Counted from the first letter of the stretch, positions 56,522 through 64,000 are shown. The stretch: DNA of 64,000 nt from Massilia sp. erpn (GCF_024400215.1 NZ_CP053748.1:1798001-1862000); one strand, 5' to 3'. Made by a program: numbers and translations. The notes: a model not told the origin generated them from the sequence alone.

Positions 56522-57820
56522 TCAGTTCGAGGAGGTGGCGAGCTTATCGTTAGTGCCGGGTTCTTCCGCTGCCTCGCTGATCCGCTCCAGCAGCAGGTGG
56601 GTGGCTTGCCGCGCGCTGATCAGGCTGCCCTCCATCCAGCCGCAATGCTGGGTGTAGGCGTCCGAGCAGGAGATGATGCCGTCCGGGTGCAGCAGGACAG
56701 GCGGATGTTCCGCTTCCGGCTCCAGGTAAAACTCGACGCCGTGCGGCCAGTGCTTGTAGAAATGCGTCTTGATCGGTGGCAGCGGTTGCCCGTTCAGCGG
56801 CAAGACTTCTTCCAAGTGGCTGCGCACCCGTTCCAGATACACCTCTTCACCCTGCTCCAGACTGTCCCGCCAATACGTGGCGCTCTTGCTGTCGGTGTAG
56901 AACACCAGGTATTTGTCGCTCTTGAAGTAGATTTTCCGCAGAGGGTTGTTGGCCATCAGCACTTTGTCGGTCAGGCCCAACCCTTGGAACCACGACTTGT
57001 CGAATGTCAGGAAGCCTTTGAACAAGGGCAGGGAATCGTACTTGAACGGGCTCCACGTGGTGGGGAAATCCAGGTCCAGGCCGGCCATGGCGGAGGGCGG
57101 GATGGCCATGATCAGATGGCGGCTGCGGTGCACCAGGGTATCGCCCATATGGCTGAAGGACAGCACATACTCGGCGCCGACTTTTTTCACTGACAGCAAG
57201 CGGTGTTCCAGCTGGAACTCCACGCCGCCCGATTGGGCCTGGCGTTGCAGCTGGCCCAGCAGCTCACTGTAGCCGTCGGTGGCATAGCGCCACTGGTTGG
57301 CGGCATTTTCGGTAAAGTTCTGTGTTTCCGGATGCTTCTTGATGATGTCGTAAGCCATGGCGGCCGTCACGATCGGCAACAGCAAGGCGTCATAGCCGGT
57401 GGCCTTGATGATGCGGGTGGCTTCCTCGGCGCCCAGGTAGTGGCTGACGAAATCCAGGAAGGAATCATCAGGATGTTCTTTCACCATGGGGCTCAGGCTC
57501 AGCAAGGTTTCCTTCAGCTGCTCCTGCTCGCGCTCACGGAATACCGCCTCGGTGAAGGGATAGATGGCGTGGGCCAGGCCGCTCTCCTGCATGAGCTGCT
57601 GGAAGTTCGGATGCAGCTGCGGCGAGTAGCGCGCGGCGCCGAGTTCGGCGATTTCCTCTTCGTCGATTTCGCGCGACTGGATACGGCCGCCCACCGCCGT
57701 ATTCAGGTCGAATACGCGGATGCGTAAATTTTTTCCGGCCGCGGCGTTGATCAATTGGGTTGCGCAAGTCAGACCACCGATGCCAGCGCCCACTATGCAA
57801 ATGTCAGAATAATTCGTCAT
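56522..57820 (-). CDS. vioA: L-tryptophan oxidase VioA
   Basis: 432 aa FAD amino-acid oxidase, first enzyme: L-tryptophan to the indole-3-pyruvate imine plus hydrogen peroxide. N-terminal YSDICIVGAGIGGLTCATQL, then GAARYSPQLHPNFQ and the conserved GFLTFDKSWFQG and CSDAYTQHCGWMEG. The start ATG 57820 has AAAAGGA upstream. First gene of vioABCDE on the minus strand, with a long leader containing FNR-type sites. No tryptophan-supply, luxI or luxR gene is adjacent. Confidence 0.97.
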   Translation of the reverse strand: MTNYSDICIVGAGIGGLTCATQLINAAAGKNLRIRVFDLNTAVGGRIQSREIDEEEIAELGAARYSPQLHPNFQQLMQESGLAHAIYPFTEAVFREREQEQLKETLLSLSPMVKEHPDDSFLDFVSHYLGAEEATRIIKATGYDALLLPIVTAAMAYDIIKKHPETQNFTENAANQWRYATDGYSELLGQLQRQAQSGGVEFQLEHRLLSVKKVGAEYVLSFSHMGDTLVHRSRHLIMAIPPSAMAGLDLDFPTTWSPFKYDSLPLFKGFLTFDKSWFQGLGLTDKVLMANNPLRKIYFKSDKYLVFYTDSKSATYWRDSLEQGEEVYLERVRSHLEEVLPLNGQPLPPIKTHFYKHWPHGVEFYLEPEAEHPPVLLHPDGIISCSDAYTQHCGWMEGSLISARQATHLLLERISEAAEEPGTNDKLATSSN

Positions 57821-58153
57821 CCGGAATTCCTTTTCGTTAATCAAGAACGGTCGATTTGGGTGGCACTTGTTCTGTTCCGGGCAACGGCCCGCCACTTGCG
57901 CGCAGCGGGTGAGGCTCAAGAAAAAGTGTCGTCTACGAATTCACCTATGCGCATCTCGTTACCTCTCCCGGACCGGCGCGAGAAGGGGCCGTTGGTCGTC
58001 AATGTCCGGGGATCTTGCTTTCCTGAAAAAAGGCAGCGTGACTTTACATTCCCAAGTTGCGGGATGCTACTGCCAAGTTTTACAGGGGCGGCCAAGTCGT
58101 GCGGCGCATCAGGCTCTTTCCGTTGCGCCGCTGCTCAAGCTCAGATTGGATTC

Positions 58154-58167
58154 TTGATGAAAATCAA
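58154..58167. promoter_or_regulatory. FNR/CRP-type site 2 upstream of vioA
   Basis: TTGATGAAAATCAA: a perfect TTGAT-N4-ATCAA, the FNR/ANR consensus. Centre about 340 bp before the vioA ATG and 53 bp from the other box. Confidence 0.7.
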
Positions 58168-58206
58168 AAGTTGGCTAGACATTAACCTAAGCATTTGCTA
58201 GCCCAC

Positions 58207-58220
58207 TTGATAAATATCAA
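58207..58220. promoter_or_regulatory. FNR/CRP-type site 1 upstream of vioA
   Basis: TTGATAAATATCAA: a perfect TTGAT-N4-ATCAA. Centre about 393 bp before the vioA ATG. If used at -41.5, transcription would start near 58172, placing site 2 just inside the transcript. Confidence 0.7.
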
Positions 58221-58389
58221 AGGTGCGTCGGACGCAAGAAACTTTTTTTGACGTATGCTTTACGGTTGCTTAAGACAAGGACCGCGCAGGCATAACCGCG
58301 GCGGTTGCTTTGCTAGTCGCTACGTTCAGTTGCTGCGCGTTGGGGACCATGAAAAAGACGGCGTTGGGAAGGCCGTGCGATGAATTGGA

Positions 58390-59055
58390 TTACAGGCCGC
58401 GCTCGATCAGCATCAGCCGATCGCGCAGCGCCGGCTTGAGGCGGTACAGCTGGGCGGGGCGGTGCGCGCCGCCAGCGGAAAATTCGCCGGCGATCGCTTC
58501 CAGCATATCCATCTCCATCATCTTGCGGCGGAAGCTGACCTTGTTGAGCGCTTCGCCCATCAGCGCCTCGTAAATCCGCTGCAGCTGCGGCAGCGTGAAT
58601 GTCTCGCCCGCCAGATAGCAGGGCAGCGAAGAATACTGGCTCTTGCCGCGCAGACGCTGCACCGCCGTGCCGATGATGGCGCGGTGGTCGAAAGGCAGCC
58701 GGGGGAGCTTGTCGACGCTGGCCAGCTTCACATCTGCATGGCCGGCCTGCCCGATCACATCGAATGGCACCAGTGCGTAATACGCCACCGAGATCGACCA
58801 GCCGCGCGGGTCGCGTGCCGGGCCGGAGAAGGTTGCCAGCTGCTCCAGATACGGCGGCTGGATTGCCGTCTTCTGCGCCAGCATGCGCAGCGCCGCATCC
58901 TGCGTACTGGCATCCGCATCCGGATGAATAAAGCCGCCAGGCAGCGCCTGCATGCCCTGGCATGGCTCGCGGTCGCGCTTCAGCAGCGCCACTTTCAGCG
59001 CGCTGTCCTGCAGCGTCAGCAGAACCACATCGACGGTACAAATCACTTGCTGCAT
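58390..59055 (-). CDS. NrtR-type Nudix-like transcriptional regulator
   Basis: 221 aa. N-terminal Nudix-like domain (VDVVLLTLQDSALKVALLKR, MQALPGGFIHPDADASTQD) whose Nudix box lacks the catalytic glutamates, then a C-terminal winged helix (LPQLQRIYEALMGEALNKVS, FRRKMM). NrtR proteins bind ADP-ribose or related nucleotides and repress NAD or sugar genes; here no NAD gene is adjacent. I start at ATG 59055, preceded by GGAG at 6 nt. It is divergent from the radical SAM gene over 117 bp with a 21-bp palindrome. Confidence 0.87.
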   Translation of the reverse strand: MQQVICTVDVVLLTLQDSALKVALLKRDREPCQGMQALPGGFIHPDADASTQDAALRMLAQKTAIQPPYLEQLATFSGPARDPRGWSISVAYYALVPFDVIGQAGHADVKLASVDKLPRLPFDHRAIIGTAVQRLRGKSQYSSLPCYLAGETFTLPQLQRIYEALMGEALNKVSFRRKMMEMDMLEAIAGEFSAGGAHRPAQLYRLKPALRDRLMLIERGL

Positions 59056-59095
59056 ATCCGGCTCCATTGTCATCGGCAAGGGAACTATAGCATAG

Positions 59096-59116
59096 TTAGT
59101 TTACGTTTTAAACTAA
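59096..59116. promoter_or_regulatory. 21-bp palindrome, probable NrtR-type operator
   Basis: TTAGTTTA, 5 nt, TAAACTAA. It covers the predicted -35 boxes on both strands: rightward TTTACG (59100-59105) with TACACT (59123-59128), 17-bp spacer; leftward TTTAAA with TATAGT (59089-59084), 17-bp spacer. The 21-bp size matches known NrtR sites. Confidence 0.75.
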
Positions 59117-59172
59117 GTGGGCTACACTGTTTCCATGAGCCGAACTAATGGCACTAGCAGCAAGGGTTGAAT

Positions 59173-60318
59173 ATGCACGATAGAGACATCATTCCGATAC
59201 AGCGTTTGACCGGGGAGCTGGCCGCACGGCTGGTCGCGGCACCGGTGCTGGCAAAACTGCCAGCAACCGTGCCGACAGTCGCCTACCGCGCGCCTGCCGC
59301 AATGGACGAAAGCCGCTGGCGCACGCATACCATTGGCGGGAGCCGCTACCGGATTGCGCAGCCGGTCACGTTCACGCCCTATGCCTCGGCCAAGCCATGC
59401 TCGGCGCGCTGCCGCTTCTGTTCGGAAAGCCTGATCGAGAAGGCCGCGGCGAAGCCGTCCAGCTCATTACGGCCCGGCAGCACCTATTTCGACCATTTGC
59501 GCGCCGCGCTGCGCGAGCTGGCAGGCCTGCCCATCTCCTACTCCCTGTCCGGGCTGGAAACGACGGACGATCCTGAATGGATGCATCGGATGCTCGACGT
59601 GCTGCAGCGGCATGCCGAATCATCGCCGGTCAACGACCGGGTGCTGTATACCAATGGATCGGGGCTGGCGCATGCGGTACATGGCACGGCGCTGATCGAG
59701 CGCCTTGCCGCATTCGGCCTGGACTGGGTCGAACTGTCGCGCCATCACCATCTCGAAGACATCAATCAATCCATTATGCGATTTCGTCCCGGCGTGGAGG
59801 TGCGGCAGCAGGAACGCTTTGTCACCATGCTGCAGCGGTTGAGCGGCCGCATTCCGGTGAAGCTGGTTTGCATCGTGCAGGCCGGCGGCGTCGCCACAGC
59901 CGGCGATGTGCTGGACTATCTCGACTGGGTGCGTGGTCTTGGCGTGGAGGCGGTCGTTTTCCGTGAGTTTTCGCAGCTTGACGACAGCTATAGGGATAAC
60001 GTGACTTCGCGCTACATCGCCGCCACGCGCATTCCAATGGCGGGCCTGCTGGAGCAATGCCTGAACCAGCCCGAATTTGCGACTCAGTTCGGCTTTGAGC
60101 AAGTCACCGAAGGCTATTACTTCTGGAATCTGATTGGCCGCTACCGGGGCATGCGCGTCACGTTTGAAGCGTCTGACTATGCCCTCATGCACCGCCAGCA
60201 TGGCTCCGGCAATGTGTACAAGCTGGTATTCCACGCCAACGGCAATCTGTGCGCCGGTTGGAATCCCGGGCAGCATATTCTGTTTTCGTCCGCCCGAGAG
60301 GAGGCACTGATTGGATAA
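59173..60318 (+). CDS. Radical SAM protein of unknown function
   Basis: 381 aa. The [4Fe-4S] motif is CSARCRFC (Cys76, Cys80, Cys83; CX3CX2C) after VTFTPYASAKP, followed by a partial TIM barrel (PISYSLSGLETTDDPEWMHRML; LVCIVQAGGVATAGDVLDYL). A C-terminal part (about 300-381) contains a single Cys in HANGNLCAGWNPGQHI. ATG 59173 follows AAGGG. Its last 8 bp overlap the next gene. The substrate is unknown; the family is not one I can name. Confidence 0.85.
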   Translation: MHDRDIIPIQRLTGELAARLVAAPVLAKLPATVPTVAYRAPAAMDESRWRTHTIGGSRYRIAQPVTFTPYASAKPCSARCRFCSESLIEKAAAKPSSSLRPGSTYFDHLRAALRELAGLPISYSLSGLETTDDPEWMHRMLDVLQRHAESSPVNDRVLYTNGSGLAHAVHGTALIERLAAFGLDWVELSRHHHLEDINQSIMRFRPGVEVRQQERFVTMLQRLSGRIPVKLVCIVQAGGVATAGDVLDYLDWVRGLGVEAVVFREFSQLDDSYRDNVTSRYIAATRIPMAGLLEQCLNQPEFATQFGFEQVTEGYYFWNLIGRYRGMRVTFEASDYALMHRQHGSGNVYKLVFHANGNLCAGWNPGQHILFSSAREEALIG

Positions 60319-61435
60319 CAATAGCTGGCTGCTGCTGCAAGAACAGGAGGCCGGGCACCGCCTGCCGCAAGACCTGGCTGAGCGCGATCCCTTCGGCGCG
60401 CGCGACTGCGGCTGGGTCGAGCAGATGCGTCCCTTCATCCGCCAGTTCTGCCCTGAAGGCGGACTGCTGCTCGATCCCTTCTGCGGTTTTGCTACGACCC
60501 TGATGGCGGCCCATCTCGAAGGACGGCGCGGCATTGGCGTCGAGCTTGAGCCGGCGCGCGCCGGCATCGCACAGGAGCGCATGAACCGCGCCGGCGCCGC
60601 GCGCCAGACCGTATTGGCAGGCGATATCGTCAAGGCCGCCGCCCGACTGCCGCCCGTCGATCTGGCGCTGACGAATATCCCCTACTTCGGCTGCCGCTGG
60701 CCCAAGGAGGGCGAAGCGCAGTTGTATAACTCCACCACCTACACGGCATTCCTGGAACAGATTTATCTGGTATTCAAGGCCTTGAAGCCGGTCGTGCGCG
60801 AAGGCGGCTATGTGATTGTCATGGCCGAGAATTTGCGCATAGGCCAGCACTTTGTGCCGATGGCCTGGGACGTTGCGCGCATCCTCTCCGAACGCTATGA
60901 CCTCGTTGACGAGCGCATCCTGCTGTACGAGCGCACCAGGCAGCCGGTGCCTGCCTTGCAGGTGCAAAGCAACCGTGCCCACGAATACGCGCTGATCGCA
61001 CGCAAGCAGGCCCACGCGATCGATCTGCAGCAATCGCTGAGCTGCCTGCGGGCGCTGGCGGCAACCTTCCCTGACTTCGTGGTATATGGCAGCTACGCGC
61101 GCTGGCTGCACGGCGAGGCGCTTGAGCGCCTGCCATCGGACATCGACCTGCTGGTGCCGGACGATATTGAGCTGCTTAAAAAGCTTGTCTGCTGGCTCGA
61201 AGCGCAAGGCTTCCAGATCGCCCGCTGGGGCGTACCCCTGGCCAGCAATGCGGTGCCCCTGGCCGCCCATGCCGCCCACTACTTCCGCGCCCACCGCCTG
61301 CGCGCCAGCGGCGAGCTATGCGTGATCGACGTCTGTTTTGAGGATGCTCAGATCAGCTATCCGGCCGCGCTAAGCCAGGCAACTGCGCTCGGCGGCCTCA
61401 AAGTCCTGCCTTCTGCTCGGGAAACTTATTCATAG
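60311..61435 (+). CDS. Methyltransferase-nucleotidyltransferase fusion protein
   Basis: 374 aa with two domains. Residues about 1-235: DNA-methylase-like Rossmann fold with LLLDPFCGFATTLMAAHLEG (Asp55 on) and, after it, TNIPYFG (Asn122) in place of NPPY. Residues about 245-374: nucleotidyltransferase fold with YGSYARW (Gly260-Ser261) and SDIDLL (Asp277, Asp279). The start is TTG 60311 with a strong AGAGGAGG 6 nt upstream, overlapping the radical SAM stop by 8 bp, so the two proteins are made together. Whether the target is DNA, RNA or a small molecule is unknown. Confidence 0.8.
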   Translation: MDNNSWLLLQEQEAGHRLPQDLAERDPFGARDCGWVEQMRPFIRQFCPEGGLLLDPFCGFATTLMAAHLEGRRGIGVELEPARAGIAQERMNRAGAARQTVLAGDIVKAAARLPPVDLALTNIPYFGCRWPKEGEAQLYNSTTYTAFLEQIYLVFKALKPVVREGGYVIVMAENLRIGQHFVPMAWDVARILSERYDLVDERILLYERTRQPVPALQVQSNRAHEYALIARKQAHAIDLQQSLSCLRALAATFPDFVVYGSYARWLHGEALERLPSDIDLLVPDDIELLKKLVCWLEAQGFQIARWGVPLASNAVPLAAHAAHYFRAHRLRASGELCVIDVCFEDAQISYPAALSQATALGGLKVLPSARETYS

Positions 61436-61686
61436 TGATAGCGGCAGGCGATGATGATCAATTCATGTTCGGTGACTTCATATACCAGCCGATTGCACTC
61501 ATCGATCCTGCGTGACCAAAGCCCGCTCAGGTTGCCTTTCAAAGGTTCAGGTTTGCCGATACCTTCGAAAGGTGTTCTACCGGCGGCTTTGATCAGCTCA
61601 TTGATGCGTTTTAAGGTCTTTTTATCCTGGCCTTGCCAGTAAATATAGTCGTCCCAGGCGGCAAGCGTGAACGTGTAGTTGCGCAT
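61426..61686 (-). CDS. yoeB: YoeB/Txe-family toxin
   Basis: 86 aa RelE-superfamily mRNA interferase acting in the ribosome A site. Typical sequence: WDDYIYWQGQDKKTLKRINE, GKPEPLKGNLSGLWSRRIDE, NRLVYEV and the C-terminal ACRYHYE with catalytic His. 4 bp downstream of the antitoxin gene. Its 3' end overlaps the convergent fusion gene by 10 bp. Confidence 0.95.
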   Translation of the reverse strand: MRNYTFTLAAWDDYIYWQGQDKKTLKRINELIKAAGRTPFEGIGKPEPLKGNLSGLWSRRIDECNRLVYEVTEHELIIIACRYHYE

Positions 61687-61690
61687 CCGC

Positions 61691-61957
61691 CTACTCTGCG
61701 TCGGCCGGCTCGATGAGTTTCCTGCGCTGTGCTTTTCCGGCTCGGGCCTGGGCTATCGACTTCGCCAGATGGGCGGCATTTGCTGGTGAGCTTAATAAAT
61801 GAACGGTTTCTATCAGACTGCTGTAGTGCTCAAAGGACATCAATACCGCATCCGGCGCATCGCGCCGTGAGATAACCGTTACATCTGCGTCCTCTACCAC
61901 CTGATCGATCACTGATCGCAGGTTGCTGCGAGCATCGGAGAAATTGATGATTCTCAT
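61691..61957 (-). CDS. yefM: YefM/Phd-family antitoxin
   Basis: 88 aa. N-terminal Phd/YefM DNA-binding and dimerisation part (INFSDARSNLRSVIDQVVED, VTVISRRDAPDAVLMSFEHY), C-terminal toxin-wrapping tail. Neutralises YoeB and represses the operon. The tail ends in a charged AQRRKLIEPADAE. Confidence 0.94.
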   Translation of the reverse strand: MRIINFSDARSNLRSVIDQVVEDADVTVISRRDAPDAVLMSFEHYSSLIETVHLLSSPANAAHLAKSIAQARAGKAQRRKLIEPADAE

Positions 61958-62029
61958 GGTTGCGCCAATTTAGAAGGATGTGCGATAAGTTGTACAAGTA
62001 AGCATAGTCCACGGCGCGACAGCATGCAA

Positions 62030-63331
62030 CTAGCCCTGGTCCAGCAGCTTGCGCAGAACGCGCGCGAACTCCTGCGCTTTTTCCTCGGTGATCGTGGAGA
62101 TGGTGATGCGCAAGCCGTGTGCAGGCGCTTGCAGACCGAAGGATTCGCCGCCGCGCACCAGCCATCCGCGCTGCGCCAATGCCAATATCAGCGGCTGGGA
62201 GTTTTGCTGCAATGGCAGCCAGAGATTCAAGCCATCGGCAGGCGATGCCACGGCGATGCCTTGCTGCGCCAGCGCCCGTGTCATGATTTCACGATGCTGT
62301 GCATACCCATCCCTGGCGCGGGCGATTTGTTCTGATACCTCCGGCGAAGAAAGGCAGGCCGCAACGGCATCCTGCAAAAGATGGCTGACCCAGTTCGTGC
62401 CCGGAGCCAGGCGTAGACGCAGGCGCTGGGAGGTCTGCGCATCGCTTGCCACGAAGGCCAGGCGCAGGTCGGGACCGAACATTTTGGAGACGGAGCGTAT
62501 CAGCGCCCAGCGGCGGGCCGTGGGCGGAATCACATCCTGATAGTCCATTACCGACAGCAGGGAAAAATGGTCGTCGGCGATGACCAGTACATGCGGATAC
62601 CTTGCCAGCACTGCGCGCAGCTTGCGCGCTCGCGCCGGACTCAGACTGCAGCCGCTTGGATTGTGGGCGCGTGGCGTGACGATGACGGCTTGCGCGCCCT
62701 GCGCCAGTGCCTCTTCCAGCGCCTCGGCCTGCATGCCCTGCGCATCGACGGCCACGCCCACGGTTTGCAGTCCGGCGGCGCGCAGCGCATTCACACTGCT
62801 GAGGAAGCAGGGATCTTCCACCGCTACCTTATCGCCCGCCACCAGGTGCGCCGCCAGCAGCCTTTCGATCGCATCCACCGAGCCGTGCGTCAGATTGATT
62901 TCCAGCTGCTCCGGGCAATCCCGGGACAGCCAGTGGCGTGCCGCGGCTTCCAGTTCAGGATCGACCGGCGGCTCGCCATACAGGCGCGTGCGGTAGGGCT
63001 TGCGGGCCAGGGCGGCGCCGATATCCGGCAGCCAGGCTGGATTCGGGTTGCCGCTGCCCAGGTCGGCCAGCGGTGAACCGGGCAGCACGCCTTCCTGCTC
63101 GCCAGGGCCGCTCTGGGCGCGGATCACCGTGCCCAAGCGCCCTTGCGTGACTGCGATGCCGGCTGCCGCCAGGCGCTTGTAGGCCATCGAGATCGTATTG
63201 CGGTTGACGCCCAGCGTGGCGGCCAGGTCGCGCACCGTGGGCAGCTCCTGGCCGGCCGTCAAGGCGCCCGTCTGGGTCAGCATGCGGATGCTGTCGAATA
63301 TGTCTGCCGCGGTTTTTCCTGTAATACCCAT
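62030..63331 (-). CDS. MocR-type GntR/aminotransferase regulator (PtsJ/PdxR-like)
   Basis: 433 aa. N-terminal GntR winged helix (LPTVRDLAATLGVNRNTISMAYKRLAAAG) fused to a fold-type-I aminotransferase domain (about 95-433) with the PLP lysine in SVSKMFGPDLRLAF and the PLP-contacting NPSGCSLSP and ADDHFS. Such proteins sense PLP or vitamin B6 vitamers. It is divergent from a YggS-type PLP protein with 75 bp between starts. Confidence 0.9.
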   Translation of the reverse strand: MGITGKTAADIFDSIRMLTQTGALTAGQELPTVRDLAATLGVNRNTISMAYKRLAAAGIAVTQGRLGTVIRAQSGPGEQEGVLPGSPLADLGSGNPNPAWLPDIGAALARKPYRTRLYGEPPVDPELEAAARHWLSRDCPEQLEINLTHGSVDAIERLLAAHLVAGDKVAVEDPCFLSSVNALRAAGLQTVGVAVDAQGMQAEALEEALAQGAQAVIVTPRAHNPSGCSLSPARARKLRAVLARYPHVLVIADDHFSLLSVMDYQDVIPPTARRWALIRSVSKMFGPDLRLAFVASDAQTSQRLRLRLAPGTNWVSHLLQDAVAACLSSPEVSEQIARARDGYAQHREIMTRALAQQGIAVASPADGLNLWLPLQQNSQPLILALAQRGWLVRGGESFGLQAPAHGLRITISTITEEKAQEFARVLRKLLDQG

Positions 63332-63337
63332 AATAAT

Positions 63338-63366
63338 CTAGGACGTGATAGCATTTGGCCTAGGAC
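63338..63366. promoter_or_regulatory. CTAGGAC direct repeat in the MocR / YggS promoter
   Basis: CTAGGAC at 63338-63344 and again at 63360-63366, exactly 22 bp (two helix turns) apart. MocR regulators bind direct repeats in such divergent promoters, so this is the probable operator. Confidence 0.6.
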
Positions 63367-63406
63367 AAATTGTACACCATGGCCTTCTGATATCGAGGTG
63401 AATGCA

Positions 63407-64000
63407 ATGAATGCGGAAAACATCAGCATACCTTTGGAAACCCCGACCTTGCACGACCAGCATGGACGCTGGCCGCAAGCCGCCTCCGTGGCTGATTTCC
63501 AGCGCAATCTCGCTGCTGTCCACGAGCGTATTGCCGCAGCTTGCCGGCGCTCCGGGCGCGATCCGTCCAGCGTGCGCCTGCTCCCGGTGAGCAAGACCGT
63601 GGACGAAGCGCGTATCCGCCTGGCCTACGCCGCCGGTTGCCGCCAGCTCGGCGAGAACAAGGTACAGGAAGCGCATGGCAAGTGGGAGGCGATGGCCGAC
63701 CTGTCCGATGTGCAGTGGTCTGTGATCGGCCATTTGCAGACGAACAAGGCCAAGCTGGTGGCGCGCTTCGCCACCGAATTCCAGGCGCTGGACAGCCTGC
63801 GCCTGGCCGAGGAACTGGACCGGCGCCTGCAGGCCGAAGGCCGGGCACTGGATGTTTTCGTGCAGGTGAATACTTCGGGCGAGGCCAGCAAGTATGGCTT
63901 GCCGCCCGAGGAAGTGGGCGCCTTCCTGCGCGCCCTGCCCGTCTTCTCCGCGCTGCGCGTGCGCGGCTTCATGACGCTGGCCGTGCTGTCGGCCGAAGCC
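63407..64000 (+). CDS. YggS/PLPBP-family pyridoxal-phosphate protein (partial, 3' end outside window)
   Basis: 198 codons visible, no stop before the window ends. Non-catalytic PLP carrier for vitamin B6 homeostasis: the PLP lysine is in LLPVSKTVDEARIR, and GCRQLGENKVQEA, WSVIGHLQTNKAK, VFVQVNTSGEASKYG and RGFMTLAVL follow. The N-terminal 35 residues (MNAENISIPLETPTLHDQHG) are longer than in typical YggS. The divergent MocR gene supports a B6-linked role and hints that this is not the housekeeping copy. Confidence 0.92.
   Translation, partial: MNAENISIPLETPTLHDQHGRWPQAASVADFQRNLAAVHERIAAACRRSGRDPSSVRLLPVSKTVDEARIRLAYAAGCRQLGENKVQEAHGKWEAMADLSDVQWSVIGHLQTNKAKLVARFATEFQALDSLRLAEELDRRLQAEGRALDVFVQVNTSGEASKYGLPPEEVGAFLRALPVFSALRVRGFMTLAVLSAEA

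Larger units (their letters stand above)
57821..58389 (-). promoter_or_regulatory. Violacein operon control region, long leader
   Basis: 569 bp without a credible gene. It holds two FNR-type boxes (58154-58167, 58207-58220), a 13-bp palindrome TGCGTC-G-GACGCA at 58224-58236 and another, AACCGC-G-GCGGTT, at 58294-58306. No lux-box-like dyad was found. If transcription starts near the boxes, vioA has an untranslated leader of about 300-350 nt. Confidence 0.65.

Noticed and set aside
57755..58201. 148-codon frame upstream of vioA on the plus strand
   Set aside because: Overlaps the vioA start, lacks a ribosome site and ends inside the FNR-box region; reads as chance.
57821..58389. LuxR-type quorum-sensing box for vioA
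   Set aside because: Looked for a CTGNCC-like dyad of about 18-20 bp; none was convincing.

Overview
The window is a high-GC betaproteobacterial chromosome segment. It almost certainly comes from a violet-pigmented member of the Oxalobacteraceae (Massilia / Duganella / Janthinobacterium group). The evidence is a complete vioABCDE violacein operon, housekeeping genes (rsmD-coaD-ferredoxin, glmU, glmS, putA with an Lrp-type regulator) that read as betaproteobacterial, and dispersed GGTGTCAGGCACC palindromes. No tRNA, rRNA, CRISPR array or transposase gene was recognised.

Layout. 1-4150: end of a branched-chain amino-acid-type ABC transporter (livG, partial livF) and an oxidoreductase pair (nitronate monooxygenase-like, GMC). 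4554-8608: a membrane GGDEF/EAL protein and mtnN, each preceded by a related leader rich in DnaA-box-like motifs. 8749-13066: putA and its divergent Lrp-type regulator, bounded on both sides by REPIN-like double hairpins. 13205-19283: a LysR regulator, small and hypothetical genes, a ferredoxin, coaD, rsmD, a lipoprotein and glmU. 19719-24354: a macA-macB-outer-membrane-factor efflux operon whose third gene carries a REPIN-like insertion. 24371-30858: a Fur-box-controlled iron operon (sigma factor, FecR, TonB receptor, three membrane proteins). 31003-33449: an Lrp regulator and glmS.

33450-38238 is an AT-richer accessory island directly downstream of glmS. It holds a truncated Xre antitoxin, an SMI1-like immunity protein, a PIN nuclease, an ADP-ribosylglycohydrolase and three orphan proteins that may be immunity proteins. 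38362-50365: an AraC regulator and a divergent ketoacyl synthase, a methyltransferase, a DsbC-like protein, a CheB-CheR-PAS sensor, and a LysR/VOC/MFS group. 49184-57820: the violacein operon, vioABCDE on the minus strand, followed by an MFS exporter. Two perfect FNR-type sites (TTGAT-N4-ATCAA) lie upstream of vioA.

58390-61435 is the most unusual unit. A Nudix-like NrtR-type repressor gene is divergent from a two-gene operon encoding a radical SAM protein and a methyltransferase-nucleotidyltransferase fusion, with a 21-bp palindrome between them covering both predicted -35 boxes. A YefM/YoeB toxin-antitoxin pair follows. The window ends in a vitamin-B6 pair: a MocR-type regulator divergent from a YggS-type PLP protein.
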